Below are positions 11,415 to 22,079 of a stretch of DNA of 64,000 nt, one piece after another. Under the pieces are notes generated by a model. That model was not told where the DNA came from. It saw nothing but the letters and a program-made list of their open reading frames with translations, and made no database searches. Positions within the stretch are counted from its first letter, which is position 1, and every line of letters starts with the position of its first letter. The DNA is from Kappaphycus alvarezii. Lineage: Eukaryota; Rhodophyta; Florideophyceae; Gigartinales; Solieriaceae. A program made the translations under genes and the position numbers. The stretch lies in NCBI GenBank assembly GCA_002205965.3, contig NADL03000011.1, positions 310,001 through 374,000 on the forward strand. The letters run 5' to 3'.

Positions 11415-12210
11415 CTATTCATGGCCGGAAACCTCGGCAAAACTCCAAAGACGAGTAACGATGGAACCAGTCCTTCTGGGTTCATAGTATCCGTTCATAG
11501 CCTTAACAGCGAGACGTAGAGCGAGTTCTATTTCAACGTCAGGCTCTGAAATGGAATCTTGGTAAATGCGGCGTAACGGATCATGGTAACGTTCACCGGA
11601 ACCAATAGAATTATGGCTTTCAACTCCAGATAGACTGAGTTTGATTCCATTCGATTTTACCAAATCTTTCCACGTTTTGGAAACGAATTGACTGCCTTGG
11701 TCCACTTTCATTTTATCAGGGAATCCAGTGTAAATTGTAGCCCAGCATTCAAGAAAAGAGTTCCAAATAGATTCCGTACTTTGATTGTGTAAGAATACAG
11801 CATTACCGAAATAGGTTTGTGTATCCACGATATGAAGTACAGGGTTTTGTCAAGAAACATAATATCAAGAGCTAACTCTTGATTGAATATGATTCCATTG
11901 GGCGTACTAACCTGGAATGATCTGGGTTTCGGTTCAAAGTGCTGGCATGTACGGCATTGTTTGGATATTTCCGAAATTAAATCTCGCGTCTCAGGCGTTG
12001 CTTCCTCTGGTCTAGCTCTGCTAAAGATTGTAGCTTTGAGGCAGACGGATGGAAGAAATGTAAATGGAGGCGCTTTAATTGAGACTTTGTGAACAGTATC
12101 TCAGAAAAATCCCATACAACGTAAAGATGACCGTGTTTGCGTATGATAGGCATAGTCCATCCGTCTTTTGGAGACAAGTAGGTTGTCAACGTTGTCGGCA
12201 ACAAGTCCAA
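11415..12210 (-). pseudogene. copia-1 pre-integrase and integrase core
   Basis: Minus strand. The 12.0-12.2 kb part shows the zinc-binding N-terminal region (QLKRLHLHFFHPSASKLQ, with spaced histidines). The 11415-11828 frame shows the catalytic core, with VDQGSQFVSKTWKDL for the second aspartate and GERYHDPLRRIYQ for the glutamate region. It shares the unusual ERYHxP signature with the integrase of copia-2 at 55.7-56.6 kb, so the two elements are related. The region is broken. Confidence 0.88.
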
Positions 12211-12589
12211 ATTTGTCTAAAGCTTCTAATCCAATCAAAAATGGAATATTGGCATCAACTACATCGACATGTAGCGGGATAAAAGCGCCATCAGGCGTTG
12301 GAATACGAATTGGAATCTGCGCAATACTTGGAAAGATTCCATCACCAAACTTGTAAGCAGTTGTCACGTGCTTACGTTTTATCTTAATCCCAGCTAGGTT
12401 ACAATATGCCTTTGCTTGTGATTTTCCGATCACAGATTTTTGGGCACCAGTGTCGAGACACATTCCGTGGAATTTCTCTGAATTGGAGTGTTTTGGCAAT
12501 TTGCTGCTTTTGACAGTTAAAATCTCATGTATCTTTATGTAATCATTCTCCATTTTTCTTTGCTTCCGTGGAAGAGGGACCAGTTTCAT
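12101..12589 (-). pseudogene. copia-1 aspartic protease region
   Basis: Minus-strand frame containing MCLDTGAQKSVIGKSQA, the retroviral-type aspartic protease active site (DTGA), followed by a second hydrophobic segment (IPFLIGLEAL) typical of the protease fold. It lies between gag and integrase, as in other copia elements. The far end overlaps the pre-integrase region in another frame. Confidence 0.85.
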
Positions 12590-12668
12590 GTTGTAATGGG
12601 AGGCTTGTCGCGTTCCCTTACAGTTTGCCTTACTTTAGGAGCACTTCGGCTTGTTTGAGTACCCCTAG

Positions 12669-14217
12669 TTAAAAATCCTCTTCATCTAAAAACGGTTGGT
12701 CTTTAACTGAAATTTGCGAAAACAACTGTTCAGGAACATACGTTGAGTCATCGTTGTCCAAATTTCCATTTTCTGATTCTTCCATGTCATCATCACTATT
12801 GATGTCTCCGAAGAAATCCTGAGCTGGTAGTATTTCTTCATCAACTGATTGATCATCATGATCCAATTCTGACAGAGCTCGAAAAGTACACGTTTCGTGG
12901 CCTTGGCCGGATCTTAAATGAGTTTCTCTGATAATATTGAACCTTCCGAGCAACATTCTCAGCCATTGATTGGCGACATTGAGAAAGAATATGGCCCTTT
13001 TTACCACAACCCCAACAAACTCTATCATCACGAGTTGTTCTTCCTCATGCTGTAAGCGTCGTTTTTCGTAAGTTACCATCGTGACGATTGATTTTGGTAG
13101 AACGCGGATCACGGCCGTATTGAGGTTGTCCAGTATACAATGTGTCAGCAAGACGGCTACGTAGTGCAGGGTCTGCATCTGAGATTGATGTCATACGTAG
13201 GTTCCTCTGATCTCTCATTCGTCCAACTTTCTCCTCTTGCTCGAATTGAGCGGCAGAAATGAGCTGACTGTAGAATGATTGATAACTTAAGTCACCCGAA
13301 TTTGCTCTGCTGCAAGGATCGCGAGCCCAGGAGAATCCAATAACGGCGGACTGAAGATACTCAATCTTGTGCCTTTCTGAGCGGCAGTGAGGTGGTGCTT
13401 GGGGGTCAGCTTAGAGATCTCCTCGTGGACTTTCTCGATAGCATCATTTACAGTCAAGTGGGAGAAATATACTGACTGACACGAATGTTGCGAGGTACGC
13501 AGCAATTCTGTTTTGCCTTGAGACTGAGTTATACTCACTTTCCAGAGCTTTTAGAGCTTGAGAATAATGCTCATACACACCTTCAATATTCGTTATGTAG
13601 AATCTTTTCGCATTTCCTGTAAGGAGATGGTGGAGATACTTGAGCTTTTGTTCGTCATTGAGCATATAATCTTGGCAAGCATACTTGTACTCAGCTATGA
13701 ACTCGTTCCAACATTCGGCTAGGCTTCCAGAAAATTTCTTATTTTCTTCTCTGAAGCGCATAGACATGTAGTGTGAGACCTTGTCTTCAGATGGTGCAGG
13801 GGGTTGGGTGGACATTGGAGTGGAACGTATCGGGTTTGGGGCGAGTCTAATCGGTGATCCGGTTGGTGAAGCAAGAGAGTTGAAATATGCATCAATTTGG
13901 TTTAAAGCTTTGTTGAGGTCACCATTGCGAAGAATAGTTGACGCAAAAGTCTTCGAAAGGACAGCAGATTCATGGCGGACAGTTGGCACATTGCGTTCCG
14001 CGAGAAACAAAATCAACTTGCGGATAATGGAGGGATTACTTTCCCGAGAAAAGCATTGGATAGGGAAGTCCTCAAGTAACCGAGCCCTTAATTCATCACC
14101 AGCGAGGGAACTATCCTCAACATAACCTTTGACGCAGTCCACCAAAGATTGTTGCAACTCTGTGGTCTGTCTAATACCTTGACCGAAAACCATATCAATA
14201 TACCCTTTTGCAAACAA
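12669..14217 (-). pseudogene. copia-1 gag with zinc knuckle
   Basis: Minus strand. The first part (13444-14217) is a gag-like helical protein with the capsid-type segment CWNEFIAEYKYACQDYML. Near 12970-13020 a CCHC zinc knuckle is visible (CWGCGKKGHILSQC), the nucleic-acid-binding motif of nucleocapsid. An acidic linker (12669-12850) leads toward the protease. The region is broken. Confidence 0.85.
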
Positions 14218-14499
14218 ATTAATGGTGATTTAATGCTTCGAAAATTTGGCCCCTTTTTAGTTCCTTTTTGTAGCACTGTATGCTCTTTTTTGGATGGCCT
14301 ATTATTATTTCGCTTTTTGCTTTTCCTTTCACTGTAAACTTTTTGATTTTTCAATTTGTTTTTTTTCAATTTGTTTTTCTGTTTTCAATTGTGTTTTTTT
14401 AATCCCTTTTTTAATTTTCAAGCAAGAATCACGATTAATTTGATAATTCAATTTTATTTACTCAGAACAAGATCGAATCCAGATTGGATCTAATTAAAT

Positions 14500-14757
14500 C
14501 TAATTGCAAACTACCTTAAGATGATTTTTTCCTGCCTTGTGGCGCTGTAAATGCGAATGGCTCTCGAAGCTGCGCTTGCACTCCTGACAGTACGGCGGAT
14601 TTTTCTTGTTCTGTAAGCGATTCTTGTGCTTACGGCTCTGTAAATGATCAAAGTAGGTTTTAGAGCCGTTGCAAGTGACCTTGCAGAGCTTACAGGTCCT
14701 CTTCTTTACAGCCACACGTGTAGAAGTAGCCTTAGTAACCCCAGCGCGATCAGCCAA
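14500..14757 (-). CDS. Two-finger C2H2 protein frame in the copia-1 leader
   Basis: The minus-strand frame of 85 residues holds two zinc fingers of the form C-x2-C-x12-H-x5-H: CKLCKVTCNGSKTYFDHLQ starting near residue 22, and YCQECKRSFESHSHLQRHK near residue 56. The five-residue spacing between histidines is that of U1C/matrin/JAZ-type fingers, which often bind RNA or double-stranded RNA. It lies between the 5' LTR and gag, in the same orientation as the element. Known copia elements normally have only an untranslated leader here. It could be a captured host gene fragment. Whether this ATG is the real start is uncertain. Confidence 0.6.
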   Translation of the reverse strand: MADRAGVTKATSTRVAVKKRTCKLCKVTCNGSKTYFDHLQSRKHKNRLQNKKNPPYCQECKRSFESHSHLQRHKAGKNHLKVVCN

Positions 14758-15396
14758 TCGACGGTCAGCTTTGCGGCGTAGGCGTAGCGGGCCCTAGAGG
14801 TAGGTCTGTAAACACTGTCAGCGGTAGGACGATCTGTAAGGTCGATTACTGTAATGGGAAGACGTGGCACACGTGGTAAATCTGAGACCTGAACTCCCCC
14901 TGAATCTGAATTCACACCTGGACTGCCTGAACTTGAACCTGAATCTGTAGGGACACCTGTCGATATTTGATTGGTTGCAGAAAGTGACCTTTGATTGGTC
15001 TGGGTCGGCGATTTTTGAATGCCACGTGGAGGGTCCTGATTGGTCGAAGAGACAGGGACACTTGGCGAAATAGGAGTGACGGTGGTATTTTGGGTGCTTA
15101 CAGTCGGATTCTTGGTGATGCTGACAGAAAGTGGAGCTTACACAAAGTCGATCGGGATTCCGATCTTGTTCTTGATTCGGTCGGGCCAGGTTGGCTACGT
15201 GGCACCGCGAGCGAATCGTTGCCCTTATTGGCCACTGGATAGTGTTCAAAAGAATCAAAAATAAACGTATGTGTCAGTATTTACCGGCTTACACGTGGCT
15301 TGAAACAACGCGGAAATAGGACAAATAGGTATATTTTCACTATCGAATAGCGAATAGACTTACTTCTTAAATTCCCGAAAAACGGTAAATCCGGAT
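14758..15396 (-). other. copia-1 5' leader, Ser/Gly/Asp-rich and SIM-like coding potential
   Basis: Between the 5' LTR and the zinc-finger frame, the minus strand has overlapping open stretches (14706-14915 and 14818-15258). One contains the sequence ITVIDLTDRP, which matches the hydrophobic-acidic pattern of SUMO-interacting motifs. Upstream of it the same frame is rich in Ser, Gly and Asp. The tRNA-primer region just inside the LTR begins ATCCGGAT rather than the usual TGG, and copia-2 has the same start. Function is not established. Confidence 0.45.
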
Positions 15397-15729
15397 TGTC
15401 GCGAAAATTCAAGGATAAAAAGCAGACTGGCGGCGTTAGCGGCGAGCCTGAAAAAAACGTTTGACGTTTTGCTAGTGTAGACAAGTTGGGATGCCGTCGA
15501 CTATCTCTAGCACATCTACTTACTACTAGCTACATTTCTTAGCGTATAGTCCTGCGGACGGTCCTAGTGACCCTTACACTATAAAAGTCCTAACAGACAT
15601 CGCTAACAGTACAATAAGATAGAGAAAATATAGACAACGAAGGGTAGAAATAGTAGAAAGGGCAAATTAGTTATCCTAAAGGAGTGTGAATAGTACATAA
15701 ATGGACTATATGTACACTGTATTTTAACA
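15397..15729 (-). repeat. copia-1 5' LTR
   Basis: 333 bp, TGTCGCGA to TTTTAACA in plus orientation, matching 9091-9500. It is followed directly by the GTTGC target duplication at 15730-15734. Confidence 0.93.
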
Positions 15730-15734
15730 GTTGC

Positions 15735-16095
15735 TGCAAAGAGGGGGAGGGTGGCCGTGGGAGGTGTCTAGGCCGGAATCGGAGGAGCTATAGTTAAAGC
15801 GGGGGTTTTTAGGCTCAAAATCGATGAGTGTCCAATGGCAACAATCACCCCTTAAAATACATTTTAGATCTAAATTTTGAGGGTGAGTTGTTCGTAAAAA
15901 GTTTTCACTGTTTAAACCTTTGTTTTATACGTTCTCTCGATTGGGCAGATTTGTTTTTAATTATACTGTACATATAGGGTTGAACTTGCTCACTGGGGGG
16001 TGTCCTATGGCATCAGTCACCAGTGTACAGTACCGGTACAGTCGCCACACTGGTACAGTACAGTATATGGCCTCCCACCGACATTCTTGCGGGAG
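15735..16095. other. No gene seen; inverted TACAGTACC motif
   Basis: No convincing frame. Near 16022-16070 there is a small inverted arrangement (CCAGTGTACAGTACC facing ACTGGTACAGTAC) within TACTG-type sequence. Confidence 0.4.
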
Positions 16096-16231
16096 ATCGT
16101 TCCCAGTGGAACGATCTCATATTATCAAATGGAATTACGCTCCGCCGTTCCAGTGGTACGCTCCGCCGTTCCCAGTGGTACGCTCCGCCGTTCCCAGTGG
16201 AACGGCGGAGCGTAATTCCATTTGATAATAT
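16096..16231. repeat. Foldback with nested hairpin and three 22-bp tandem units
   Basis: GATCGTTCCC at 16096 and GGAACGATC ending at 16117 form a small perfect hairpin. Then 16119-16151 and 16199-16231 are inverted copies of each other (ATATTATCAAATGGAATTAC and its complement, continuing through CGCTCCGCCGTTCC). Between them the unit ACGCTCCGCCGTTCCCAGTG is repeated three times. The whole block could fold into a long stem. No coding is implied, and the plus-strand frames across it are artefacts of the repeat. Confidence 0.85.
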
Positions 16232-16379
16232 GGCTTCATTTCGTGATTTCAGCTGGAAGTTTCGGAGCAGTCCGAAATTTCAAGTTTGGATCGTCTGGGG
16301 GCCATTCCGGTCCTACGCCGAATCACATCGCGGAACTGCTCAGGTCCCCCTCTTCATTCTGGCCGTCAGGTTTCCTACG

Positions 16380-17130
16380 GTAGCAGCCTCACGCGAATCG
16401 TTAACATTCTGGCCTTCGGAGGTGCCCCAGCCGCCTCTCCCTTGGATCTCAGGCGCGCCTCACTTCGTCGGCCAAAAAAGGACAACACTCCCCGACCAGC
16501 GCCGTAGGCGAAACGCTTCGTAGATTGGTCGGCAGCGGCTTGATGAACGAGCCACGAGAATGGCTGCCAAGTACCTCCAGCGCTGCAACTGGGGATCACC
16601 ACCAGGGCTCGCACCGAAACCAACCGTCCATAGTTTCTGCAGGATGGTCAACAAATCTGGGACTAGCACTGATTATCAATGCTCACAGTAGACCTCAAAA
16701 ACGCGTTCAGCCTGTGCAGCAGAGACCCTTTTCGGGACGCCGTCAAACGCCAATTCCTCGAACTGCTGCCATGGGTCCCTACTTTTACGCGAACGGGCCT
16801 GCGTACTTGGGGTCCGGCCCCCATGTCATTCGCAGCATGAGGGGAACACAGCAAGGGACATCCCGGTGGCTTCTATTCGACCTGGTTCTGCACCTCATCA
16901 CAGTTAAGATCCAGGAGCTCCTACGATCGGAGGACTAGGAAGACGACGCTGTGGGTACCTTGTTGCTCCACCCATAATGCCATGACTATGAGTAATCATC
17001 GCTTGCCACGACCAAGTCGTCCGTGCTGTTGAAATACTTTCGTCTTTCGACGCCACCAGCACTCGGCTAAACCTATCCCTGTCCAAATGCAGGGCTGGTG
17101 GCCAACTGTGCTGCCGGCCCCATTTAATTT
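16380..17130 (+). pseudogene. Non-LTR reverse transcriptase domain (copy A)
   Basis: In successive plus-strand frames I see LTRIVNILAFGGAP and then RPKKD. These are followed by SAVGETLRRLVGSGLM near 16500-16550, VDLKNAFSLCSRDPF near 16690-16735, ELLPWV near 16760 and VIRSMRGTQQG near 16830-16860. They correspond to known blocks of this reverse transcriptase type: RPIAVGETLRRLV, LKNAFN and EGxQQGDPLG. Stops and shifts mean it is not functional. The family is common in algae and invertebrates and is usually annotated as R2-type or generic reverse transcriptase. Confidence 0.75.
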
Positions 17131-17199
17131 CTGTGTATGTAAAAGGGCTAAAGCAAGAGTATAGCGAGGCTACACGTGTCCTATCGCCCCCGTCGGTTC

Positions 17200-18493
17200 C
17201 TCAGACTGGACGCATAATTCTTCACGACTTACGTCCAGTCCCTCGAACCGTTCCTCGAGGCCATCATAAACAATGGCAATACGCTGGTGGCTTTTCAGCT
17301 CTTGCGCAACTGCTTCGGGGCCTACAAGATAGGATGCTTCCTCCGTGTGGTGCCACCTCTTGCACGGCGCAGGGTGCTTCTATTTATGACACCATGATAG
17401 AGCGACGTCCTCGGACACTCGCCAGAGGAATACTGAACTCGGATATACTCCGAGAACTCCAACAACCGGTGAAAACTCTGGGCCCCAAGAAACCCAGCTT
17501 GGCTAAGGTTTTACATCGGCGAAAGCACCGCGAGGGCCGCTTTCCTTGCCCCAGTGCGGCTGCCAACACGCTGGCCACTGGATCTTGCCGGGATCTATCA
17601 CGAATCTTGCAACGTTCAATGATGCCGTCCTCGTCCACCGAGTCTGGTCGCTCTCCTGCTGCCTTCACGATTCCTCCCCTTTGGTGTATTTTGCCCAAAT
17701 GAAGCCCCTTCGCAAAGACACGCAACAGAAGTCCATGCCGCAGTTCATGAAGAGATTCCCCTCGGCGACCAGCGGACGCAAGAGATTCCGGGCTTCTACG
17801 GGCCTTCCCAGCGCAGAGGGAATGGTTTTGTTGAGCACTGTACTCCGCCTCAACACTCGTATTGACTCCCGTGAATTCTCAGTGTAGCAGCAGCACTACC
17901 TTCAAGTCCCGCGTTTAGCCCCGGACACTCGGTGCACGAGACGGAAATGCCCCGAGGTCGTCGACTGCTGCGGGGATCATCTCATGCACTGCTTGCGTGG
18001 CGAGCACCGAACTGACGACACGACCGTCGAGTCGTCCCCCTCGCCCACGACTGCAGAGAGGAGCCCACCACGCTGCCTTCGAGCAGCGAAAGGATTCCAC
18101 TGCACAAGGTCGGACATTCAGGCAATGGGCAGCACTGGAGGAACAGACTTCTTCTATGTCACGTATGTCAACCTCATCGCGCCTTCAAATAGGAGAAAGC
18201 GTACTTTTAATCCGCTCATCTTCCTAAATGTAGCAATATCCGCCAAGCGCAATAGGTATGGAGCTTTGATCGCGATTTCTGCTAGAGGAGGCTTGTGCTC
18301 ATCCCCATCCACCCTCGAGGGTGGCATTCATCCAGATGCGTATGCGTTGCTGACCGATGCCTCGCGGGACGAAGTCGTTCGAGCGATGGAGACTTGTAGC
18401 AAGGTGCGAATAGGGCTACCTATGAACGCTGCCGCGGCCGTTGAGTCTACCTCGGCACACTCACCCGCTGGTATTGAACCGGCGTTTCATTGA
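17200..18493 (+). pseudogene. C-terminal zinc-binding and endonuclease-like region (copy A)
   Basis: Plus-strand frames at 17546-17887 and 17984-18493 continue the polypeptide. Near 17945-18010 the pattern CPEVVDCCGDHLMHCLRGE resembles the CxxC...GDHxxxC zinc-binding motif that precedes the restriction-like endonuclease in R2-type elements. The last frame ends NAAAAVESTSAHSPAGIEPA and a stop near 18493. A closely similar C-terminus (HAAAVVMSNAACLLAGIESA) is found in copy B at 39.76-39.83 kb. The plus-strand frame at 17133-17702 is largely a shadow. Confidence 0.6.
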
Positions 18494-18569
18494 AAGTTTT
18501 GTAGCGTTACTCAGTTTCTACCTCTCTTGCGTTGCCCACTTCCAGAGGCGTGGATACATATGTACAACC

Positions 18570-18802
18570 TGATGGGACAAATGTTTGGATTCGGGATTGT
18601 TTTAATTATTTTTAAGTACAGTGCAGTACAGTATTGTACTGTACAAGTTATTTTTTATATTTTAAGCTACAGTGCTGAAATTTATTTGTTTTCTAGGAAC
18701 CGCTGGCCGCCCTTTGGCCAATGCATTTCCGGCGCTTGTCTATATATATAGGCGAAGCGTCGGGTGCGCGCAGTAAAGTCAACACAATGACCGACTCCAA
18801 CA
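18570..18802 (+). repeat. Outer gypsy 5' LTR
   Basis: 233 bp, bounded by TG and CA. It contains a TACTG tract near 18618-18645 and a TATATATATAGG stretch near 18741 that could be a TATA element. It ends immediately before the primer-site candidate at 18803. Confidence 0.9.
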
Positions 18803-18809
18803 TGGTACC

Positions 18810-19700
18810 TTGCGCAGGGCTGAAACTCCCCGCGCCAGTGCGGCAGTGTTCGACGGTACTACGGATGTCCGCAATTCTTCTTTTTCTAAAGAAAACGTTG
18901 TTAAGGCCTCTAGACTCGATCCGGAGAAAGCACATACTCTCCTGGGATATCTAGACGGCCCTACTTTGATTTCTATTACGAGACATTCGCCTCGAATGGC
19001 GAACTCGTAGATTAGGCAAAAAAACTATTCCTTCGTCAAGCAAAAACTCTTCGCAATTCATCAAAGAAGAAGACCCCAAGACGTTAAGCGAAAGCTTTGG
19101 ACTCGACATTGAAGACATTGCTGGCCTCTCAAGGAGATGGATCGCTTTACGAGAAAGCAGGATTCGGCACGTTGCAAGATTTGGACTTTTACGCACCACC
19201 GCCTGTCGTCACGAGGGAGTACAGCATTTCTTAGCTTTCCGTGGGCGTCGAGACTACTCAAGCATCAGGCAGGCTCTCAGAGACTTTAACACTATGTCTC
19301 ACGTTTATTGGCCCTTCAAGCCGAGTCTCAGACGTCCGCCGGCCAATTTGTTACTTAGTCCAGACTCCCTTCCAGAAATATCGAGAACAAAGTGGACGCT
19401 CTAGTTGAGGATCTCTCCAGACTGAAATTGTTTTTAAAAAATAAAAAGGGAGATAACGGTGCAGGACCTTCTTCAGCAAACAAAGGGGCAACAAAGTTCG
19501 TCCGTGCTCTTATTGCAACGAAACTAGGTCAAAATTCCATGAACTGCAAGAAGAAAACCTACCGAAATACTGGTGCTCTTATTGCGGCAAGACAGGTCAT
19601 TCAGAAGCCACTTGTTGGTTTGCCGCGAAGGACAGGTCTTCACGGGCTCACGATAAAAACGAGAAGGAGAAAGATGGAAAAGCAGGCCAGGTAATGTAGT
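18810..19700 (+). pseudogene. Outer gypsy gag with zinc knuckle
   Basis: Plus-strand gag-like sequence in several frames. Near 19574-19615 a CCHC zinc knuckle is readable as CSYCGKTGHSEATC, the nucleocapsid signature. An arginine- and lysine-rich stretch follows. The region is broken. Confidence 0.75.
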
Positions 19701-20159
19701 ATGTGAAAGTGATTCAGGCACAGATTCTGGTATCCAAGAAGTAGTTAATGCAACGAAAAGAACTGCCGAGGGCGAGACTTTACCGAAACAGCCTTCGCCA
19801 AGGAAGCTACGAAGGGATTCCGATATCCCGTCTCGTGAAAAACCCGCACCAAGCCCGAGTTATTCCTTAGTCCCTCCGGTAGAAGAATCCCGTAATTTGA
19901 ACCGCAGGAGCAACCAAAGAAGAACAACCGCGCGAAAAAGAACTCAAACAAGATCCAATGGTACGTTGGCAAATACGACGTCGTGTTGGAACTTGCAAAT
20001 GCCAACTGCGGTCTGACATTTGGCCAGCTCCTTCGTGGGGATGCAGGTGGAGCTACCAAGATATGCGCCCTTTGCTCGGGAAGTAGTCATTACCCCGCGT
20101 AGCGGTCGTATCTAACCCGAATTTCGCCTATTACGAGTCGTACAACTTAAGTTTTATGG

Positions 20160-20480
20160 TACCTGAAGTTTGGGCATTGCTAGACTCTCGGCAGTTCCTA
20201 ACGTGATTTCTGCCGTCTTATCTCAACTATTGTATCTATTGCCGAATTTTTACATCATGGAGATAACAGTGGCTAATGGAGAAAGTTCATCTTGTGTCGG
20301 CTCGTTGCTGAAGTGTTCCTACTACTTTCGGAGAGCAGGGGTCAAGCTGGACTACCTTGTTGTCGAGAAGTCTCCATTTGACATTATCATTGGACTTCCT
20401 GCACTCGCATTACGCGCGCGAGCCTATAATTTTGAGCACAGAGTGTGCGCCTATACATCGGTTCCGAAGAAGTAGTGTTA
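20160..20480 (+). pseudogene. Outer gypsy protease region
   Basis: ALLDS near 20175, where the aspartic protease active site is expected, and PFDIIIGLPAL near 20380-20405, the hydrophobic-glycine motif of retroviral proteases. It lies between gag and reverse transcriptase. Confidence 0.6.
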
Positions 20481-20819
20481 CCGCTCGAACTTGACGCAAA
20501 AGCGACCGAAAAAAGGCTCGTCGAAGGCGAAGGTATCGGTACTCCCAGTGAATATTTCACATCAGATTCGAACGCTGGACCGGAGTCATCGGATTCATCC
20601 GAAGAAGAACTTGTTTTGTTCATCAGCAGAGACGTCGTGTAACAAGAGGATGAGAAGCATCCTGACGAGAGAGCACACCAATGAAGAAGAGGACGAAGTT
20701 CGTGGCGCTCTGAGGGCTCTTTTAGCGCACCTTCGAGGAGAAGACCAAGCGCGAAAATATTCCCTCCGAAGTAATGCCATAGTCGCTTGGAAGATTGACG
20801 AGCGCCGTCCCGCAGCAGT

Positions 20820-21470
20820 TCCAGTGGAACACAAGTTTGAGCTAAAAGACCAAAACGCAGTCTACACAGGCCCGTCGCCTGGCTCGTGTCACACGATACG
20901 GGCCGACAAGAAGTTGATAAGATGCTGGAAGCAGGAATATTACTCCAGCGTCTTCGCATTGTCCTTTTCCGTAATGATCGCTCCAAGAAGGACGGGAAGC
21001 CCAGATTTCTTTGTGGACTACCGCACTTTGAACGTAAATGAAGGCTGATCGTTGGCCTCTGCCCAAGATAGAAGAAAATATTCGACGAACTAAAGCAGTT
21101 CGGTATACTCACTACCCTCGACTTGTTCGCAGGATACTTGCAGGTTCGCATGAGCGAAGATTGCAAGGAGACAACTACCTTTATTTGCCATTTACGGGAC
21201 GTTCAAGTTTGAGTTTATGCCCTTGGTCTCATGAATGCGCCGTCAACTTTTCAGCGTATGATGGACTACGTTTACGGGACATTCCCTTTGCTCTCGTTTA
21301 TCTGGACGATGTTGTCGTCTTTTATAGCTCCGTCGAGGAGCACATTGATCACTTAAATAAGATTTTTGACGCTATCGGAAAGGCGTGTCTGAAACTCAAG
21401 ATCACTAAGTGCGACTTTTCAAAACCAGCTGCGAAGTTACTGGGACACAGGGTGGACAAAAACTGAGTTC
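20820..21470 (+). pseudogene. Outer gypsy reverse transcriptase
   Basis: Plus strand. DFFVDYRTLNVN and WPLPKIEENI mark the fingers and palm region. FALVYLDDVVVFYSS near 21290-21330 is the YLDD active site. KITKCDFSKPAAKLLGH marks the connection to the thumb. The order and spacing are those of Ty3/gypsy. The region is broken. Confidence 0.88.
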
Positions 21471-21599
21471 ACGTCGACGAGGAGAAGTTAAGGCCATCAG
21501 GAATCACCAGTTCCGAAGGATACGACTGAGTTGCGCGGTTTCCTTGGCCTTGCCGGTTATTACCGCCGTTTTATTCGTGGCTTCGCCGAGATTTCAGCC

Positions 21600-22025
21600 G
21601 CAATACATGCCTATACTCTGGAAATAAGAAATTTAACTGGACAGAGGATATGAAGAGGCATTAGAGACCTTGAAAGAGAAGCTCACCACTCCACCGGTTC
21701 TGGCATTTCCCGACTTCGATTCCCTATTTATAGTGGAACTGACGTTCAAGCGTCGCGATAGGGCATTCCTTGCCCAGAAAAAGGAAGACGGGAAGATACA
21801 CTCCGTCCAGTATGCTAGCCGCACTATGAATTCTGCTGAGAGGAACTATTCCGCATGTGAAAGGGAAGCTCTAGCGGTAATCTTCGCCTTGCGGAAGTTT
21901 CGTTATACCTGTTGTCGACAAATCCATTCAGGTTGGTTACCGATCATCAAACCCTCCGCTACGCTTTTAAAAAGAACGAAATCCATGTGGAAGGTTGGCG
22001 CGGTGGATGGACTTTATAGCTGAGT
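21600..22025 (+). pseudogene. Outer gypsy RNase H
   Basis: Plus strand. The frame at 21670-22023 has IHSVQYASRTMNSAERNYSA followed by EREALAVIFALRKFRY, the conserved RNase H region downstream of gypsy reverse transcriptase. Confidence 0.85.
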
Positions 22026-22079
22026 ACGAGTTCTAAAGTAGAGTATAGGCCGGGCGCAAATAACGGCGCCGCGGACTAC

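Larger units (their letters stand above)
9091..15729 (-). mobile_element. Ty1/copia LTR retrotransposon (copia-1), broken
   Basis: Two similar terminal repeats (9091-9500 and 15397-15729) begin TG and end CA. They bracket copia-order coding on the minus strand: gag, protease, integrase, reverse transcriptase, RNase H. The 5-bp target duplication GTTGC is present at 9086-9090 and 15730-15734, so these are true element ends. On the minus strand, a purine-rich AAAGAGAGGGAG precedes the 3' LTR. The coding region is split into several open stretches, roughly six to eight breaks, so the copy looks inactive. By eye the LTRs differ by about 4-5%, which makes it one of the younger insertions here. Confidence 0.93.
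16290..18569 (+). mobile_element. R2-like non-LTR retrotransposon copy A (5' and body), decayed
   Basis: The plus strand carries a reverse transcriptase of the non-LTR kind followed by a zinc-binding and endonuclease-like C-terminus. The copy has numerous frame changes and stops. Its 3' untranslated tail is cut by the gypsy element at 18570, and about 40 bp of tail resumes at 40000. The tail match to a second copy at 39738-39948 (both protein C-terminus and untranslated end) defines the family's 3' end. The 5' end was not located. Confidence 0.75.

Noticed and set aside
17133-17702. 189-residue plus-strand frame in the non-LTR copy
   Set aside because: It is Pro/Ser/Arg-rich, and the family's motifs fall in other frames there.
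20387-21166. 259-residue minus-strand frame inside the outer gypsy
   Set aside because: It is opposite to readable protease and reverse transcriptase motifs on the plus strand and has Ser/Arg/Leu-biased composition, so it is a shadow.
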